From assembly GCA_040771825.1 (NCBI GenBank), contig JAXGZG010000002.1, positions 496,001-560,000 on the forward strand: a stretch of DNA of 64,000 bases. The letters are read 5' to 3'. The DNA is from JAXGZG01 sp040771825. Lineage in GTDB: Bacteria > Bacillota > Sulfobacillia > Fermentithermobacillales > Fermentithermobacillaceae. Positions 7,978 to 17,078 of this stretch are shown here, one piece after another (position 1 is the first letter of the stretch; each line of letters opens with the position of its first letter). Both the position numbers and the translations under genes were made by a program. Under the pieces are notes generated by a model. It had not been told where the DNA came from and made no database searches. It saw only the letters and a list, made by a program, of their open reading frames with translations.

Positions 7978-9430
7978 AGACACCAGGAACATCAATAGCG
8001 CCAAGGACATGTCGTACCAGGGAGTCATGGCCCGCCGGGGCGAGATCGTGAAAAAGGCCCTGGGGGTTGAGTACGACCAGTTCATAGAAGGCAGGCTCGT
8101 TTTCGACTACGAAAAAATGATGGAGAAAGCCGGGTACAGCCTGGAACAGGTCAGGGCCATTCAACGAGAGACAGGCGTAGGAAATACGCCCCTTTTGGAA
8201 TTGCGGAATATTACCGAACTGGTGCGTCGCACATCCCGTCCGGGGTACGGTGCCCGGATACTGGTGAAAGACGAAGCCGCAAACCCATCGGGAAGTTTCA
8301 AAGACCGCCGGGCAGCGGTTTCCATATACCACGCACAGAAGATGGGATATCCGGGAGTGCTGGCGGCAACCAGCGGCAACTATGGGGCTGCAGTGGCTTC
8401 ACAGGCAGCCATGAGGAACCTTCGGTGCATCATCGTTCAGGAAGTGTTCGACTCTAGCCACGCGGGGCAGCCCGAGATCATCGAGAAAGCCCGGAAATGC
8501 GAGGCGTATGGCGCGGAAGTTGTGCAGCTTACCGTTGGGCCCGAGCTTTTCTATGTGGCGCTTATCCTTCTGGAGGAAACCGGGTTCTTCAACGCTTCCC
8601 TGTACAGTTCCTTTGGAGTGGCAGGCATAGAGACCCTGGGCGCCGAGCTGGTGGAGCAAGTAAGAGAACGCTATCACAAAGACCCTGCGTACGTGGTAGT
8701 CACCCATGCGGGCGGGGGCAACGTAACAGGCACAGCAAGAGGGCTCCGGAAGAATGGGGCTCACGGGGCCAAAGTAATCGGCGCTAGCGTTGACCTCTCG
8801 GGTCTTCATATGGCGTCGGATAGGGACTTCAACAGAAAATCCTTCACCACTGGCCACACGGGTTTTGGCGTGCCTTTCGCCACTTGGCCCGATAGGACCG
8901 ACGTCCCCAAGAACGCCGCCCGTCCGCTTAGGTACCTGGACAGGTACGTTACCGTGACTCAGGGTGAAGTCTTCTACGTCACCCAGGTCATGGCGGAACT
9001 AGAGGGAATGGAACGAGGACCCGCCGGGAACACGTCTTTAGCAGCCGCGATTCCCCTGGCTCGGGAACTACCCCAGGACGAAATCGTTGTGGTGCAGGAA
9101 ACCGAGTACACTGGAGCCGGCAAGCACCCCCAGGCGCAGCTAGATTTCGCCAAGAGGATGGGAGTGGAAGTTCGCCGTGGTGATCCCCGCCAGAGCCTGC
9201 CTGGGAAGTCCATCGCCATCCCGTGGGACTTTCGGGAACTGCACGTCACCGAAATGTCATTGGACCGAATGAAAAGGTCTTATCTGAAAAATGCCGTGGA
9301 AAAGGGGAACCTCACCCAAGTAACCCAAGAAGAAGTAGAGTTTCTGGCAGAAGATACTGCTTTGTCATCAGAATCCGTCCTAAGAATACTCAACGAGTTT
9401 GGGGTGACGTTGGATGCAAAGGGCCGATGA
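7970..9430 (+). CDS. ortB: 2-amino-4-oxopentanoate thiolase, beta subunit
   Basis: OrtB is the PLP-binding catalytic subunit of the thiolase, related to threonine synthase. The PLP Lys is in NPSGSFKDRRA and a Ser/Asn loop follows in AATSGNYGAA; a glycine-rich phosphate loop is in THAGGGNVTGTA. The protein has 486 residues from ATG 7970, which overlaps the ortA stop. GTG 7946 is an alternative adding eight residues. The stop lies 17 bases inside oraS. Product identity rests on family resemblance and the operon. Confidence 0.9.
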   Translation: MTEDTRNINSAKDMSYQGVMARRGEIVKKALGVEYDQFIEGRLVFDYEKMMEKAGYSLEQVRAIQRETGVGNTPLLELRNITELVRRTSRPGYGARILVKDEAANPSGSFKDRRAAVSIYHAQKMGYPGVLAATSGNYGAAVASQAAMRNLRCIIVQEVFDSSHAGQPEIIEKARKCEAYGAEVVQLTVGPELFYVALILLEETGFFNASLYSSFGVAGIETLGAELVEQVRERYHKDPAYVVVTHAGGGNVTGTARGLRKNGAHGAKVIGASVDLSGLHMASDRDFNRKSFTTGHTGFGVPFATWPDRTDVPKNAARPLRYLDRYVTVTQGEVFYVTQVMAELEGMERGPAGNTSLAAAIPLARELPQDEIVVVQETEYTGAGKHPQAQLDFAKRMGVEVRRGDPRQSLPGKSIAIPWDFRELHVTEMSLDRMKRSYLKNAVEKGNLTQVTQEEVEFLAEDTALSSESVLRILNEFGVTLDAKGR

Positions 9431-9779
9431 TCTCGAAACAAGACGGCGGCATCTGGAGGGCCTATCCGACGACCAACTGAAGGAGCGGTTTTGGCGTCTG
9501 GCCGAAGACATCGTAAAGCCCTTGTGCCAACTGGCCCATACCCACACATCGCCATCCATCGAAAGGTCAGTGCTGCTCAGAATGGGGTTCTCCAGCCTCG
9601 AGGCAATGTCCATCGTGTCTTGGGCGGCCAAAACGGGACTATTGGGCAAAGGCGCCGGGCACCTGGTTCTTGAGTACGCCAAAGTCAAACAAATAGGCTA
9701 TCTGGAGGCAGGCAGAGACCTATCCTCAGGGAACGGATGGGACGAGGTCAAAGCAAGGTTCGGAGGTGACCGACGATGA
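9414..9779 (+). CDS. oraS: D-ornithine 4,5-aminomutase, small subunit
   Basis: OraS is the about 120-residue partner of the adenosylcobalamin- and PLP-dependent aminomutase that moves the terminal amino group of D-ornithine to C4. The 121-residue product is helical, with the family-like segments DQLKERFWRLAE, SIERSVLLRMGFSSLEA and the C-terminal KVKQIGYLEAGRDL. ATG 9414 lies within the end of ortB, and the stop overlaps the oraE start by four bases, so translation of the two mutase subunits is probably coupled. Confidence 0.92.
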   Translation: MQRADDLETRRRHLEGLSDDQLKERFWRLAEDIVKPLCQLAHTHTSPSIERSVLLRMGFSSLEAMSIVSWAAKTGLLGKGAGHLVLEYAKVKQIGYLEAGRDLSSGNGWDEVKARFGGDRR

Positions 9780-12082
9780 CCCTCCAGCCTGACAAGAAAA
9801 TCGATATCACCGAAATCCTGCAAGACCTCGAGGACTATCGGCCGAGACGCCGAGGGTGGACCTGGAGGAAAAAAGCACCTGGCAACAAAGTGGGCCGCTT
9901 CATCTACGAACAAGCGTCAGAGTCACTAGATAAGTCAGTGCCTCTGCCGGCATCTAAATACTTTGGAAACATAGACCCTCAACCGGATTACGTGATAACT
10001 ACCGAAATCGCGTCGGGGCGTTTTGAGGACGATATCCGCCGCATGAGAATGGCCGCTTGGCATGGCGCCGACCACATGATGGTTATTCGCACCACCGGTC
10101 AAAGCCACATAGACGGACTCATGGAGGGCACTCCCGAGGGAGTGGGGGGCATCCCCATCACCCGGAAACAGATACGGGCGACTCGAAAAGCCCTGGATCT
10201 CATCGAAGACGAAGTGGGGAGGCCAATCAACTTTCACTCCTACGTGTCGGGCGTGGCAGGGCCCGAGATCGCCGTGTTGTTCGCCGAAGAAGGCGTCAAC
10301 GGAGCCCACCAAGATCCCCAGTACAATATCCTTTACAGAAACGTGAACATGCAGCGGTCCTTTGTAGATGCGGCGGTGGCCAAACACCTCATGGCCTATG
10401 CGGGGATGCTCCAGATTGACGGTGCGCACAACGCCAACGCTACCGCAAAAGAGGCATGGAAGGTCATGCCCGAGCTTCTGGTGCAGCACGCCCTAAACTG
10501 CGCGTTTTCCGAGAAGGTCGGCATGGAGAAGGACAGTATCGCCTTATCGTCTGTGCCCCCAACAGCTCCGCCTGCTCCCGCCATGTCCTACGATCTCCCT
10601 TACGCCGTGGCTTTGCGGTGGCTTTTCTCGGATTACAAGATTCGGGCTCAGCAGAATACCCGGTACATTGAGTCTGACACAAGAGAGGCCACGGTCACTC
10701 ACGTGCTGAACCTTGTGCTTTCCAGGCTCACTTCGGCCGACGTCCAAAGCACGATTACCCCAGACGAGGGCCGAAACGTGCCCTGGCACTACAACAACAT
10801 AGCCGCCGTGGACACGGCCAAGCAGACCCTTTTGGGCCTAGATGGGTTCAAGGATCTGGTTACGATCAAAACCGGCGGAGCCCTCGGCCATGAAGTTCGG
10901 GAGCTCACTGAACGCGCGGTGTTGTTCTTGGAGGAAATCAAAGAGAAAGGCTATTTCCAGGCTGTGGGCGAGGGGTTCTTCGTGGATTCAGGCCACTACC
11001 CTGAGAGAAACGGCGATGGCATAGCCAGAGATCCTTTGGGAGGAGTGGCAGCGGGGAGCATAGTCCAGCGAGACCATGATTACTACGCCCCTGTCTGCCA
11101 TCATTTCGGCTACAATAACTTGCCGGAGGAACTTGGGATGGGGCAACCCGCCGGAAGAAAGTCGTGCGTCGGCCCGGGCCAAGGGCCGTGCGGAGAACCC
11201 GATGGAGATCCCCACCCCTGCCACCTTATTGGTGGCTGCACTCTGTGCGATCCCGGAAAAATCGTCTACATCGATGAACTTGACCCCAAGGATAGCGTCG
11301 AGGAAAGGCTGAAGGGCGTCAACGAGGAACTTGGAGACGGCGTCATCAAGCCCGAAGTGCAGTGGGCAAACGACGGCTACTTGACCCTAACCATGTTCTT
11401 GGCAGAGAGCGAGCGCGTCGCTGAGTACGCAGCCTTGGAGCTTGCCAAGAAGATGGGTTTGGAGGATCCCGAAGTAATCCACAGAGGGATCATGCATCCC
11501 GCTGAGGGCACCTTGGTGGAGCTAAAGGCGAAGGTCCCCTTTGGCGTAAGGCGGGATGAGCTCGAGATTCCAAAACGGCCCTCTGTTATGTCGCCCGACG
11601 AGATACGGGAGGAAATCGCCAAAAACCCCATGAAAGTGGTGTGCGCCACGGTAGGGGAAGACGAGCATTCCGTGGGCATGAGAGAGATTATCGACCTCAA
11701 GCACGGCGGAATCGAAGGGTTCGGGGTGAAGGCTACGTACCTGGGGACTTCTGTACCGCTGGATAAGGTGATCAACGCGGCAATCGAGGTAGACGCCGAC
11801 GCCATTCTGATCTCCACCATAATCAGCCATGCAGATATCCACAGAAAGAACATGGAGCGTCTAGTTATGCTGTGTCAGGAGAAAGGCGTCAGGGGGCGCT
11901 TTATCCTAGTGGGCGGCGGAACCCAAGTCACAAACGACTTGGCCGTTGGGGCCGGCCTAGACGCAGGCTTTGGGCGCGGCACAAAGGGAATCCAGGTGGC
12001 GTCGTTCCTGGTGAAGAAGCGGGCCGAACTGTGGGAGCAGGGAAAGGGTCCAAGGAGAGACCCTGAGGGCGTCACCACATGA
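9776..12082 (+). CDS. oraE: D-ornithine 4,5-aminomutase, large subunit
   Basis: OraE carries the TIM-barrel catalytic domain and the Rossmann cobalamin domain. The 768-residue length is close to the characterised clostridial enzyme. The B12-binding DxHxxG motif is DEHSVG with His631. A Lys eleven residues later (Lys642, in IIDLK) matches the spacing between the cobalamin His and the PLP-binding Lys of the Clostridium sticklandii enzyme. These positions are counted from ATG 9776. A Cys-rich insertion near CHLIGGCTLCDPGK is also visible. The gene overlaps its neighbours by four bases on each side. Confidence 0.94.
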   Translation: MTLQPDKKIDITEILQDLEDYRPRRRGWTWRKKAPGNKVGRFIYEQASESLDKSVPLPASKYFGNIDPQPDYVITTEIASGRFEDDIRRMRMAAWHGADHMMVIRTTGQSHIDGLMEGTPEGVGGIPITRKQIRATRKALDLIEDEVGRPINFHSYVSGVAGPEIAVLFAEEGVNGAHQDPQYNILYRNVNMQRSFVDAAVAKHLMAYAGMLQIDGAHNANATAKEAWKVMPELLVQHALNCAFSEKVGMEKDSIALSSVPPTAPPAPAMSYDLPYAVALRWLFSDYKIRAQQNTRYIESDTREATVTHVLNLVLSRLTSADVQSTITPDEGRNVPWHYNNIAAVDTAKQTLLGLDGFKDLVTIKTGGALGHEVRELTERAVLFLEEIKEKGYFQAVGEGFFVDSGHYPERNGDGIARDPLGGVAAGSIVQRDHDYYAPVCHHFGYNNLPEELGMGQPAGRKSCVGPGQGPCGEPDGDPHPCHLIGGCTLCDPGKIVYIDELDPKDSVEERLKGVNEELGDGVIKPEVQWANDGYLTLTMFLAESERVAEYAALELAKKMGLEDPEVIHRGIMHPAEGTLVELKAKVPFGVRRDELEIPKRPSVMSPDEIREEIAKNPMKVVCATVGEDEHSVGMREIIDLKHGGIEGFGVKATYLGTSVPLDKVINAAIEVDADAILISTIISHADIHRKNMERLVMLCQEKGVRGRFILVGGGTQVTNDLAVGAGLDAGFGRGTKGIQVASFLVKKRAELWEQGKGPRRDPEGVTT

Positions 12083-13467
12083 GAGTTATGAAGGTCGACG
12101 TGCTTGTTGCCGAGATAGGCAGCACTACAACAACGGCGAACGCCTTCCTGTTGGGAGAGAAGCCAAGGTTTATCGGACAAGGCGTATCCCCCACGACCGT
12201 GGCCCAAGGCGACGTGACCTTGGGGCTTCGGCAAGCAACTGAGGATCTAGCACACCATCTTGGGGTCAAGGATATGGAGTGCTTCCGGACCATGGCAGCG
12301 TCTAGCGCTGCAGGCGGGCTTTCCATGAGCGTCCACGGACTGGTTTTCGACATGACCGTTCGAGCGGCCAAAGAGGCGGCTCTGGGAGCCGGGGCAGTCG
12401 TGCGAATGGTGACGGCGGGCGACCTTACCCAGTCGGACATAGAGGAACTCATCAGCGTGAAGCCAAAGATAATCCTTTTGGCCGGAGGCGTGGATTACGG
12501 CGAGAAAGCCACGGCCATCAAAAACGCGAGGCTCATAGCGGACTATCTAGAGAGGCTAGATGACGCGGATGTTCTCCGTCCGCCCGTAGTTTACGCAGGA
12601 AACGTGGCAGCCAGGAAAGAAGTGTCCGCCATATTGTCCCAAAAGGGCGCTAGGGCCTACTTCGTCGACAACGTGTTTCCCAGGGTAGATGAACTTGTGG
12701 TGGAGCCTGCCCGCAAGGTCATACAGGCGGTGTTCGAGGAGCACATAACCCGCGCTCCGGGCATGGACCGAATCCGCCGCATGGTGGATGGGCCCATCAT
12801 GCCCACTCCCGGTGCAGTCATGGAGGCATGCCAACTCCTGTGGCCGCTTCTGGGGGACCTTTGCGCTGTGGATGTGGGCGGCGCCACCACCGACGTCCAC
12901 TCGGTAGCCAAGGGAAGCCCTGAGATACAGGATATCTTGGAGAGTCCCGAACCATTGGCCAAACGCACCGTGGAAGGGGATCTGGGCGTCCACCTAAACG
13001 CCAAGAACGTCTGTCTGGAAGCCGTGGATAGGGCAGAGCGCCATCTTGGGTTTGACCCGGCGCCCCTCTTGGACTCTTTGGAGATGATTCCCCGAGAGGA
13101 GAAGCAGATCCAATTTGTGTCGTACTTGACCAAGATAGCCTCGGAGACCGCTTTCTCCAGGCACGCCGGTAGAATCCGCTACCTCTACGGTCCATCAGGG
13201 AGACAGGCTTTGGCATCGGGAAAAGATCTCACGGGAGTAAAAACCATAATCGGAACGGGAGGACCTCTCACGAGGTTGCCTGGCGGCAGGGATGCCTTGG
13301 CCCGGCTAGTGGGACAGGGTCCGGGGCGGGAACTATACCCTAAAGATGCCCGCACGGCGCTGGACACTGACTACATAATGGCTGCCTGCGGGGTTCTTTC
13401 CAGGGAGTATCCTGAGGAAGCCAGACGCATCCTTCTAGGGAGTCTGGGATTGGAGTTGATACCATGA
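12079..13467 (+). CDS. MutL-like (GlmL family) ASKHA protein of the ornithine operon
   Basis: This 462-residue protein belongs to the glutamate mutase L family (PF13941), ASKHA-fold ATPases found beside B12-dependent carbon-skeleton and amino mutases. The phosphate-1 segment AEIGSTTTTANAF is at the N-terminus, a second GGVDYGEKATA and a third phosphate-type loop VDVGGATTDVHS at about 270. The family is thought to assemble or reactivate the mutase, but its biochemistry is not settled. The gene starts inside the oraE stop and ends inside the orr start, which supports service to OraSE. It corresponds to the unnamed gene following oraE in the clostridial ornithine cluster. Confidence 0.88.
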   Translation: MRVMKVDVLVAEIGSTTTTANAFLLGEKPRFIGQGVSPTTVAQGDVTLGLRQATEDLAHHLGVKDMECFRTMAASSAAGGLSMSVHGLVFDMTVRAAKEAALGAGAVVRMVTAGDLTQSDIEELISVKPKIILLAGGVDYGEKATAIKNARLIADYLERLDDADVLRPPVVYAGNVAARKEVSAILSQKGARAYFVDNVFPRVDELVVEPARKVIQAVFEEHITRAPGMDRIRRMVDGPIMPTPGAVMEACQLLWPLLGDLCAVDVGGATTDVHSVAKGSPEIQDILESPEPLAKRTVEGDLGVHLNAKNVCLEAVDRAERHLGFDPAPLLDSLEMIPREEKQIQFVSYLTKIASETAFSRHAGRIRYLYGPSGRQALASGKDLTGVKTIIGTGGPLTRLPGGRDALARLVGQGPGRELYPKDARTALDTDYIMAACGVLSREYPEEARRILLGSLGLELIP

Positions 13468-14537
13468 AGTATCCTGCTCTAAAAATGGACACTAAGGTCA
13501 TCAGAGACAACGCCCTAGTCATATCAAAGATGCTCCGGACTCAGGGCATACGGCTTGTGGGCGTTGCCAAGTCCACAGCATGTCACCCTGCCGTAGTCCG
13601 GGCATTGCTTTCAGGAGGGGCATCCGCCATGGGAGACTCCCGGGTAGAGAACCTGGCCCGCGTGAGAGAGGCAGGCTACCGCGGCGAAACCATTCTCCTG
13701 AGAGCGCCGTCTTGGTCACGCTGCCAAGAAACCGTGGAGGTAGCAGACATAAGCCTCAACTCAGACGTCGGGACTGTGCATCGCTTGGGAGAGGCGGCCC
13801 TAGCCCTAGGCAAGAGCCATAAGGTGGTCCTCATGGTAGACATGGGGGACCTTAGAGAAGGAGTCCTGCTCAATGACGCTTTGTCAGTAGCCAGACAGAT
13901 GGCCGGCGTACCAGGAATCCGGTTGGCCGGAGTCGGCACCAACTGGGGATGCTACGGAGGAGTCATGCCGTCTCGCGCCCTCCTAGAGGCCTTGGTGAGC
14001 CTCAAGGGCGACATAGAACGGACACTGGGTATAGGGCTGGACATAGTCTCAGGAGGCAATTCCACCAACATAAACATGCTCTTGGACCGGAGCTTGCCCA
14101 AAGGCGTAACCGAACTCCGGTTGGGCGAGAGCATCCTTTTGGGCACCGAGGCAACGCAACGCCGGCCTGTGCCCGGATGCCGTCAGGACGCTTTCACTTT
14201 GATGGCAGAGGTCATAGAGGTGCTGGCCAAGCCCTCAAAGCCCATGGGGCAGATAGGGCAGAATGCCTTCGGTGTTGTGCCCGAGTTCCCCGATAGGGGA
14301 ATTCGCAGGAGGGCCATCTGTTCAGTGGGACGACAAGACATTGACCCCGATGGACTTGTGCCTCTAGATCCCGGGGTCTCGATCCTTGGAGCATCGTCGG
14401 ACCATCTTATTCTGGACGTTGAGGAAGCAGGAAGCGCCTTGGGGGTTGGGTCTGTGCTCTCTTTCCGTCCCAACTACAGCGCTTTGCTTAGGGCATCTAC
14501 ATCTGCTTTTGTAGAGAAGGTGGTGGTTTCACAGTGA
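13464..14537 (+). CDS. orr: ornithine racemase
   Basis: Orr is a PLP-dependent racemase of the alanine racemase N-terminal-domain family that makes D-ornithine, the substrate of OraSE. The PLP Lys is probably Lys36 in VGVAKST. Barrel strands are visible in VVLMVDMGDLREG and in LDIVSGGNSTNINML, whose Gly/Ser/Asn residues resemble the phosphate loop. The length of 357 residues fits the family. It overlaps the previous gene by four bases, and its stop overlaps the next GTG start, so the Memo/AMMECR1 gene is translationally tied to ornithine catabolism. Confidence 0.9.
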   Translation: MKYPALKMDTKVIRDNALVISKMLRTQGIRLVGVAKSTACHPAVVRALLSGGASAMGDSRVENLARVREAGYRGETILLRAPSWSRCQETVEVADISLNSDVGTVHRLGEAALALGKSHKVVLMVDMGDLREGVLLNDALSVARQMAGVPGIRLAGVGTNWGCYGGVMPSRALLEALVSLKGDIERTLGIGLDIVSGGNSTNINMLLDRSLPKGVTELRLGESILLGTEATQRRPVPGCRQDAFTLMAEVIEVLAKPSKPMGQIGQNAFGVVPEFPDRGIRRRAICSVGRQDIDPDGLVPLDPGVSILGASSDHLILDVEEAGSALGVGSVLSFRPNYSALLRASTSAFVEKVVVSQ

Positions 14538-15943
14538 ATTCCCCAATAGCTATATGCGGGCTGTCTCCCCACCCTCCCATAATCATCCCGGAAGTGGGAC
14601 GGGGTGAAGAGGCTGCGGCGTCGTCTACGGTCAGAGGGCTTAAGGCGCTATCCCGGGCGATAGATGGCGCCAAACCCGAGACTCTCATAGTGATTACGCC
14701 CCACGGGCCCGTGTTCTCCGACGCAGTGGCGGTAAGGGCTCAGGCCAGGCACAGAGGAAGCCTGGCGGGTTTTGGAGCGCCTCAAGTGACGGCTGATTAC
14801 GAGAACGACTTGGAGCTCGTGCGAGCCATCGTGAAAGAAGCCGAAAACTCGCCGAAAACCCCCATTGTAGCCCTAGATGACTCGGGATTTCGCCGCCATG
14901 GGATCGACCGGGACCTAGACCATGGCACCCAAGTTCCGCTGTATTTCCTCAAAGAGGCCGGATTCTTGGGCAGGCTGGTTGTGGTCAATATCGGTTTCCT
15001 TACCTACATGGAGCTTTACCGGATCGGAATGCTCATTGAGGAGGTCTGCAGGCGTCTTGGGCGAAAAGTCGCGGTGCTGGCGTCAGGCGACCTTTCCCAC
15101 AGGCTCAAGCCGGGAGCGCCGGCGGGGTTCAACCCACGGGGTTCCGACTTTGACAAAACGCTCATGGACTATTTGGCTGACTTCGACGTGCCCTCGGTCC
15201 TCAATCTTGATCCGGACCTAGTTGAAGCCGCCGGCGAATGCGGGATGAGGCCTATTGTGATGATGCTTGGGGCCGTAGACAGGTGCCGGGTGTCAGGAGA
15301 AGTGCTTTCGTACCAAGGACCTTTTGGAGTCGGGTACGGTGTGGCCCTATTCCGTCCGCAGGGGGAGGGGTCTTCTAGGCTCAAGCAGATACAAGAGAAG
15401 CGCTACGCCAGGATGAAGGAGCTTAGGCAGGACGAATCTTTCGCCGTATCCCTTGCCAGGAAAACAGTGGAGGAGTATGCTCGCACCAGAACACGGGCCC
15501 CTGTTCCCCGGGATGTTCCCAAGGAACTCCAGGGGCAAGGCGGGGTTTTTGTATCCATCCACAAGCAGGGCATGCTGAGAGGCTGCATTGGGACAACCGA
15601 GCCTACTGCCGGGAGTTTGGCCGAAGAGATCATATCCAACGCAATCAGCGCCTCTACCAGGGATCCCCGGTTTCCGCCCATCTCCCCAGATGAACTGGAT
15701 GAGCTGGATTACTCGGTGGATGTACTATCAAAAGCCCAGGAAGTTTCCGGTTTCGAGGACTTGGATCCCAAGAAATACGGCGTCATATGCGAAAAGGGCA
15801 GGAGACGGGGGCTTCTTCTCCCTGACCTTCCAGGTGTGGATACAGTGGAAGAGCAAGTGGCCATAGCCCGGGAGAAGGCGGGGATTTCCAGGAGTGAAGG
15901 CGGCGTAAGACTCTATCGCTTTACGGTGACGCGCTACAAGTGA
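14534..15943 (+). CDS. fused AmmeMemoRadiSam proteins B (Memo) and A (AMMECR1)
   Basis: Residues 1 to about 280 resemble Memo/LigB-type class III dioxygenase-fold proteins. Candidate metal-site residues are the His of LSPHPPII, THE His of VITPHGP, and SGDLSHRLKPG. Residues about 290-469 are an AMMECR1 domain with the diagnostic LRGCIGT. These are proteins B and A of the AmmeMemoRadiSam trio, here made as one 469-residue chain. The trio has a radical SAM member, encoded next. The cellular role was long unknown and I do not assign a reaction. GTG 14534 overlaps the orr stop by four bases. Confidence 0.88.
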   Translation: MNSPIAICGLSPHPPIIIPEVGRGEEAAASSTVRGLKALSRAIDGAKPETLIVITPHGPVFSDAVAVRAQARHRGSLAGFGAPQVTADYENDLELVRAIVKEAENSPKTPIVALDDSGFRRHGIDRDLDHGTQVPLYFLKEAGFLGRLVVVNIGFLTYMELYRIGMLIEEVCRRLGRKVAVLASGDLSHRLKPGAPAGFNPRGSDFDKTLMDYLADFDVPSVLNLDPDLVEAAGECGMRPIVMMLGAVDRCRVSGEVLSYQGPFGVGYGVALFRPQGEGSSRLKQIQEKRYARMKELRQDESFAVSLARKTVEEYARTRTRAPVPRDVPKELQGQGGVFVSIHKQGMLRGCIGTTEPTAGSLAEEIISNAISASTRDPRFPPISPDELDELDYSVDVLSKAQEVSGFEDLDPKKYGVICEKGRRRGLLLPDLPGVDTVEEQVAIAREKAGISRSEGGVRLYRFTVTRYK

Positions 15944-16014
15944 CGGGACGCGGAATCGGGCCAAGCGTTTGACAGGGTGAACCGGTGCCTTCTGAAGGGC
16001 GAGTGACACATGGC

Positions 16015-17031
16015 ATGGCCAGAGAGGCGCGCTTTTGGAGCGCGGAACAGGATGGTAGGGTGAGGTGCGTCCTCTGCCCCCACAATTGCTTGATCCTTCC
16101 GGACAAAACCGGCATATGCAGGGTCAGGGAGAATGTGGGCGGGCATCTGGTGTCCAGAAACTACGGATGCCTCACATCGGTAGCCCTTGATCCTGTGGAG
16201 AAGAAACCCCTCTACCATGTGGAACCGGGCAGCCTCCTCCTGTCGGTAGGGTCCTTTGGCTGCAATTTCAAATGCGAGTTTTGCCAGAACTGGTCCATAT
16301 CCCAGGAAGAACCGAGACATGTGACACTATCCCCTTCGGACGTGGTCCGCATGGCCCAGGAGCAAAGGAACCTCAAGGGGAACGTTACGGGCATTGCGTA
16401 CACCTATAATGAGCCCACTGTCTGGATGGAGTTCATCCTGGAATGCGCAAGGATGGCCAAAGATGCCGGCATGAGGAACGTTCTGATTACTAACGGCTAT
16501 ATGTCTAGGGAGGCCCGCGAAGAAGTGCTTCCGCTGGTGGATGCGCTGAATGTGGACGTCAAGGCATGGGACGAGGGCTTCTACCGGGAGCTTGCCCACG
16601 GGCGGCTTGAACCTGTGCTCCGGACCATCGAGACTTTCGTGAAAGAAGGGGTCTGGGTTGAGGTCACTTACCTGGTCATCCCCGGTAAGAACGATGACCA
16701 AGGGCAGGTGAGGGGACTTGCAGAGTGGCTCCGGTCACTAGATTCCGGCATCCCGCTTCACTTGTCCCGGTACTTTCCCGCGTATCGAAGCCGCGAACCC
16801 GTGACGCCTTTGCCGACTTTGGAAACACTCAAAACCGTGGCAGATCAGTTTCTCCATTTTGTATACATCGGTAATGCGTGGAAGAAAGGATATGCTGATA
16901 CAGTCTGCCCAGAGTGCAAGGAGGTGCTTATTGAGCGAGGGGGCATGGAGATAGAGGTATCCCACGTAGTAGATGGTTCTTGTCCAAAATGCCATAGGAA
17001 ACTGGAGCTCGTGGGTAAGGTGTGGGTTTAG
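16015..17031 (+). CDS. amrS: AmmeMemoRadiSam radical SAM enzyme
   Basis: This is the radical SAM member of the AmmeMemoRadiSam trio, related to pyruvate formate-lyase activating enzymes. The [4Fe-4S] motif CNFKCEFC has Cys83, Cys87 and Cys90. An N-terminal pair in CVLCPHNC and C-terminal pairs in CPECKE and CPKCHRK may hold further metal. ATG 16015 is preceded by GAAGGGCGAG; a GTG at 15985 is an alternative. It lies 71 bases after the fused partner, so the same operon is likely. The C-terminal zinc-ribbon-like tail is longer than the minimal family domain. Confidence 0.88.
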   Translation: MAREARFWSAEQDGRVRCVLCPHNCLILPDKTGICRVRENVGGHLVSRNYGCLTSVALDPVEKKPLYHVEPGSLLLSVGSFGCNFKCEFCQNWSISQEEPRHVTLSPSDVVRMAQEQRNLKGNVTGIAYTYNEPTVWMEFILECARMAKDAGMRNVLITNGYMSREAREEVLPLVDALNVDVKAWDEGFYRELAHGRLEPVLRTIETFVKEGVWVEVTYLVIPGKNDDQGQVRGLAEWLRSLDSGIPLHLSRYFPAYRSREPVTPLPTLETLKTVADQFLHFVYIGNAWKKGYADTVCPECKEVLIERGGMEIEVSHVVDGSCPKCHRKLELVGKVWV

Positions 17032-17078
17032 GCCCGGCAGATCTTTAGTAAACATAATGAGAGGAGAAGGTAACGAGC

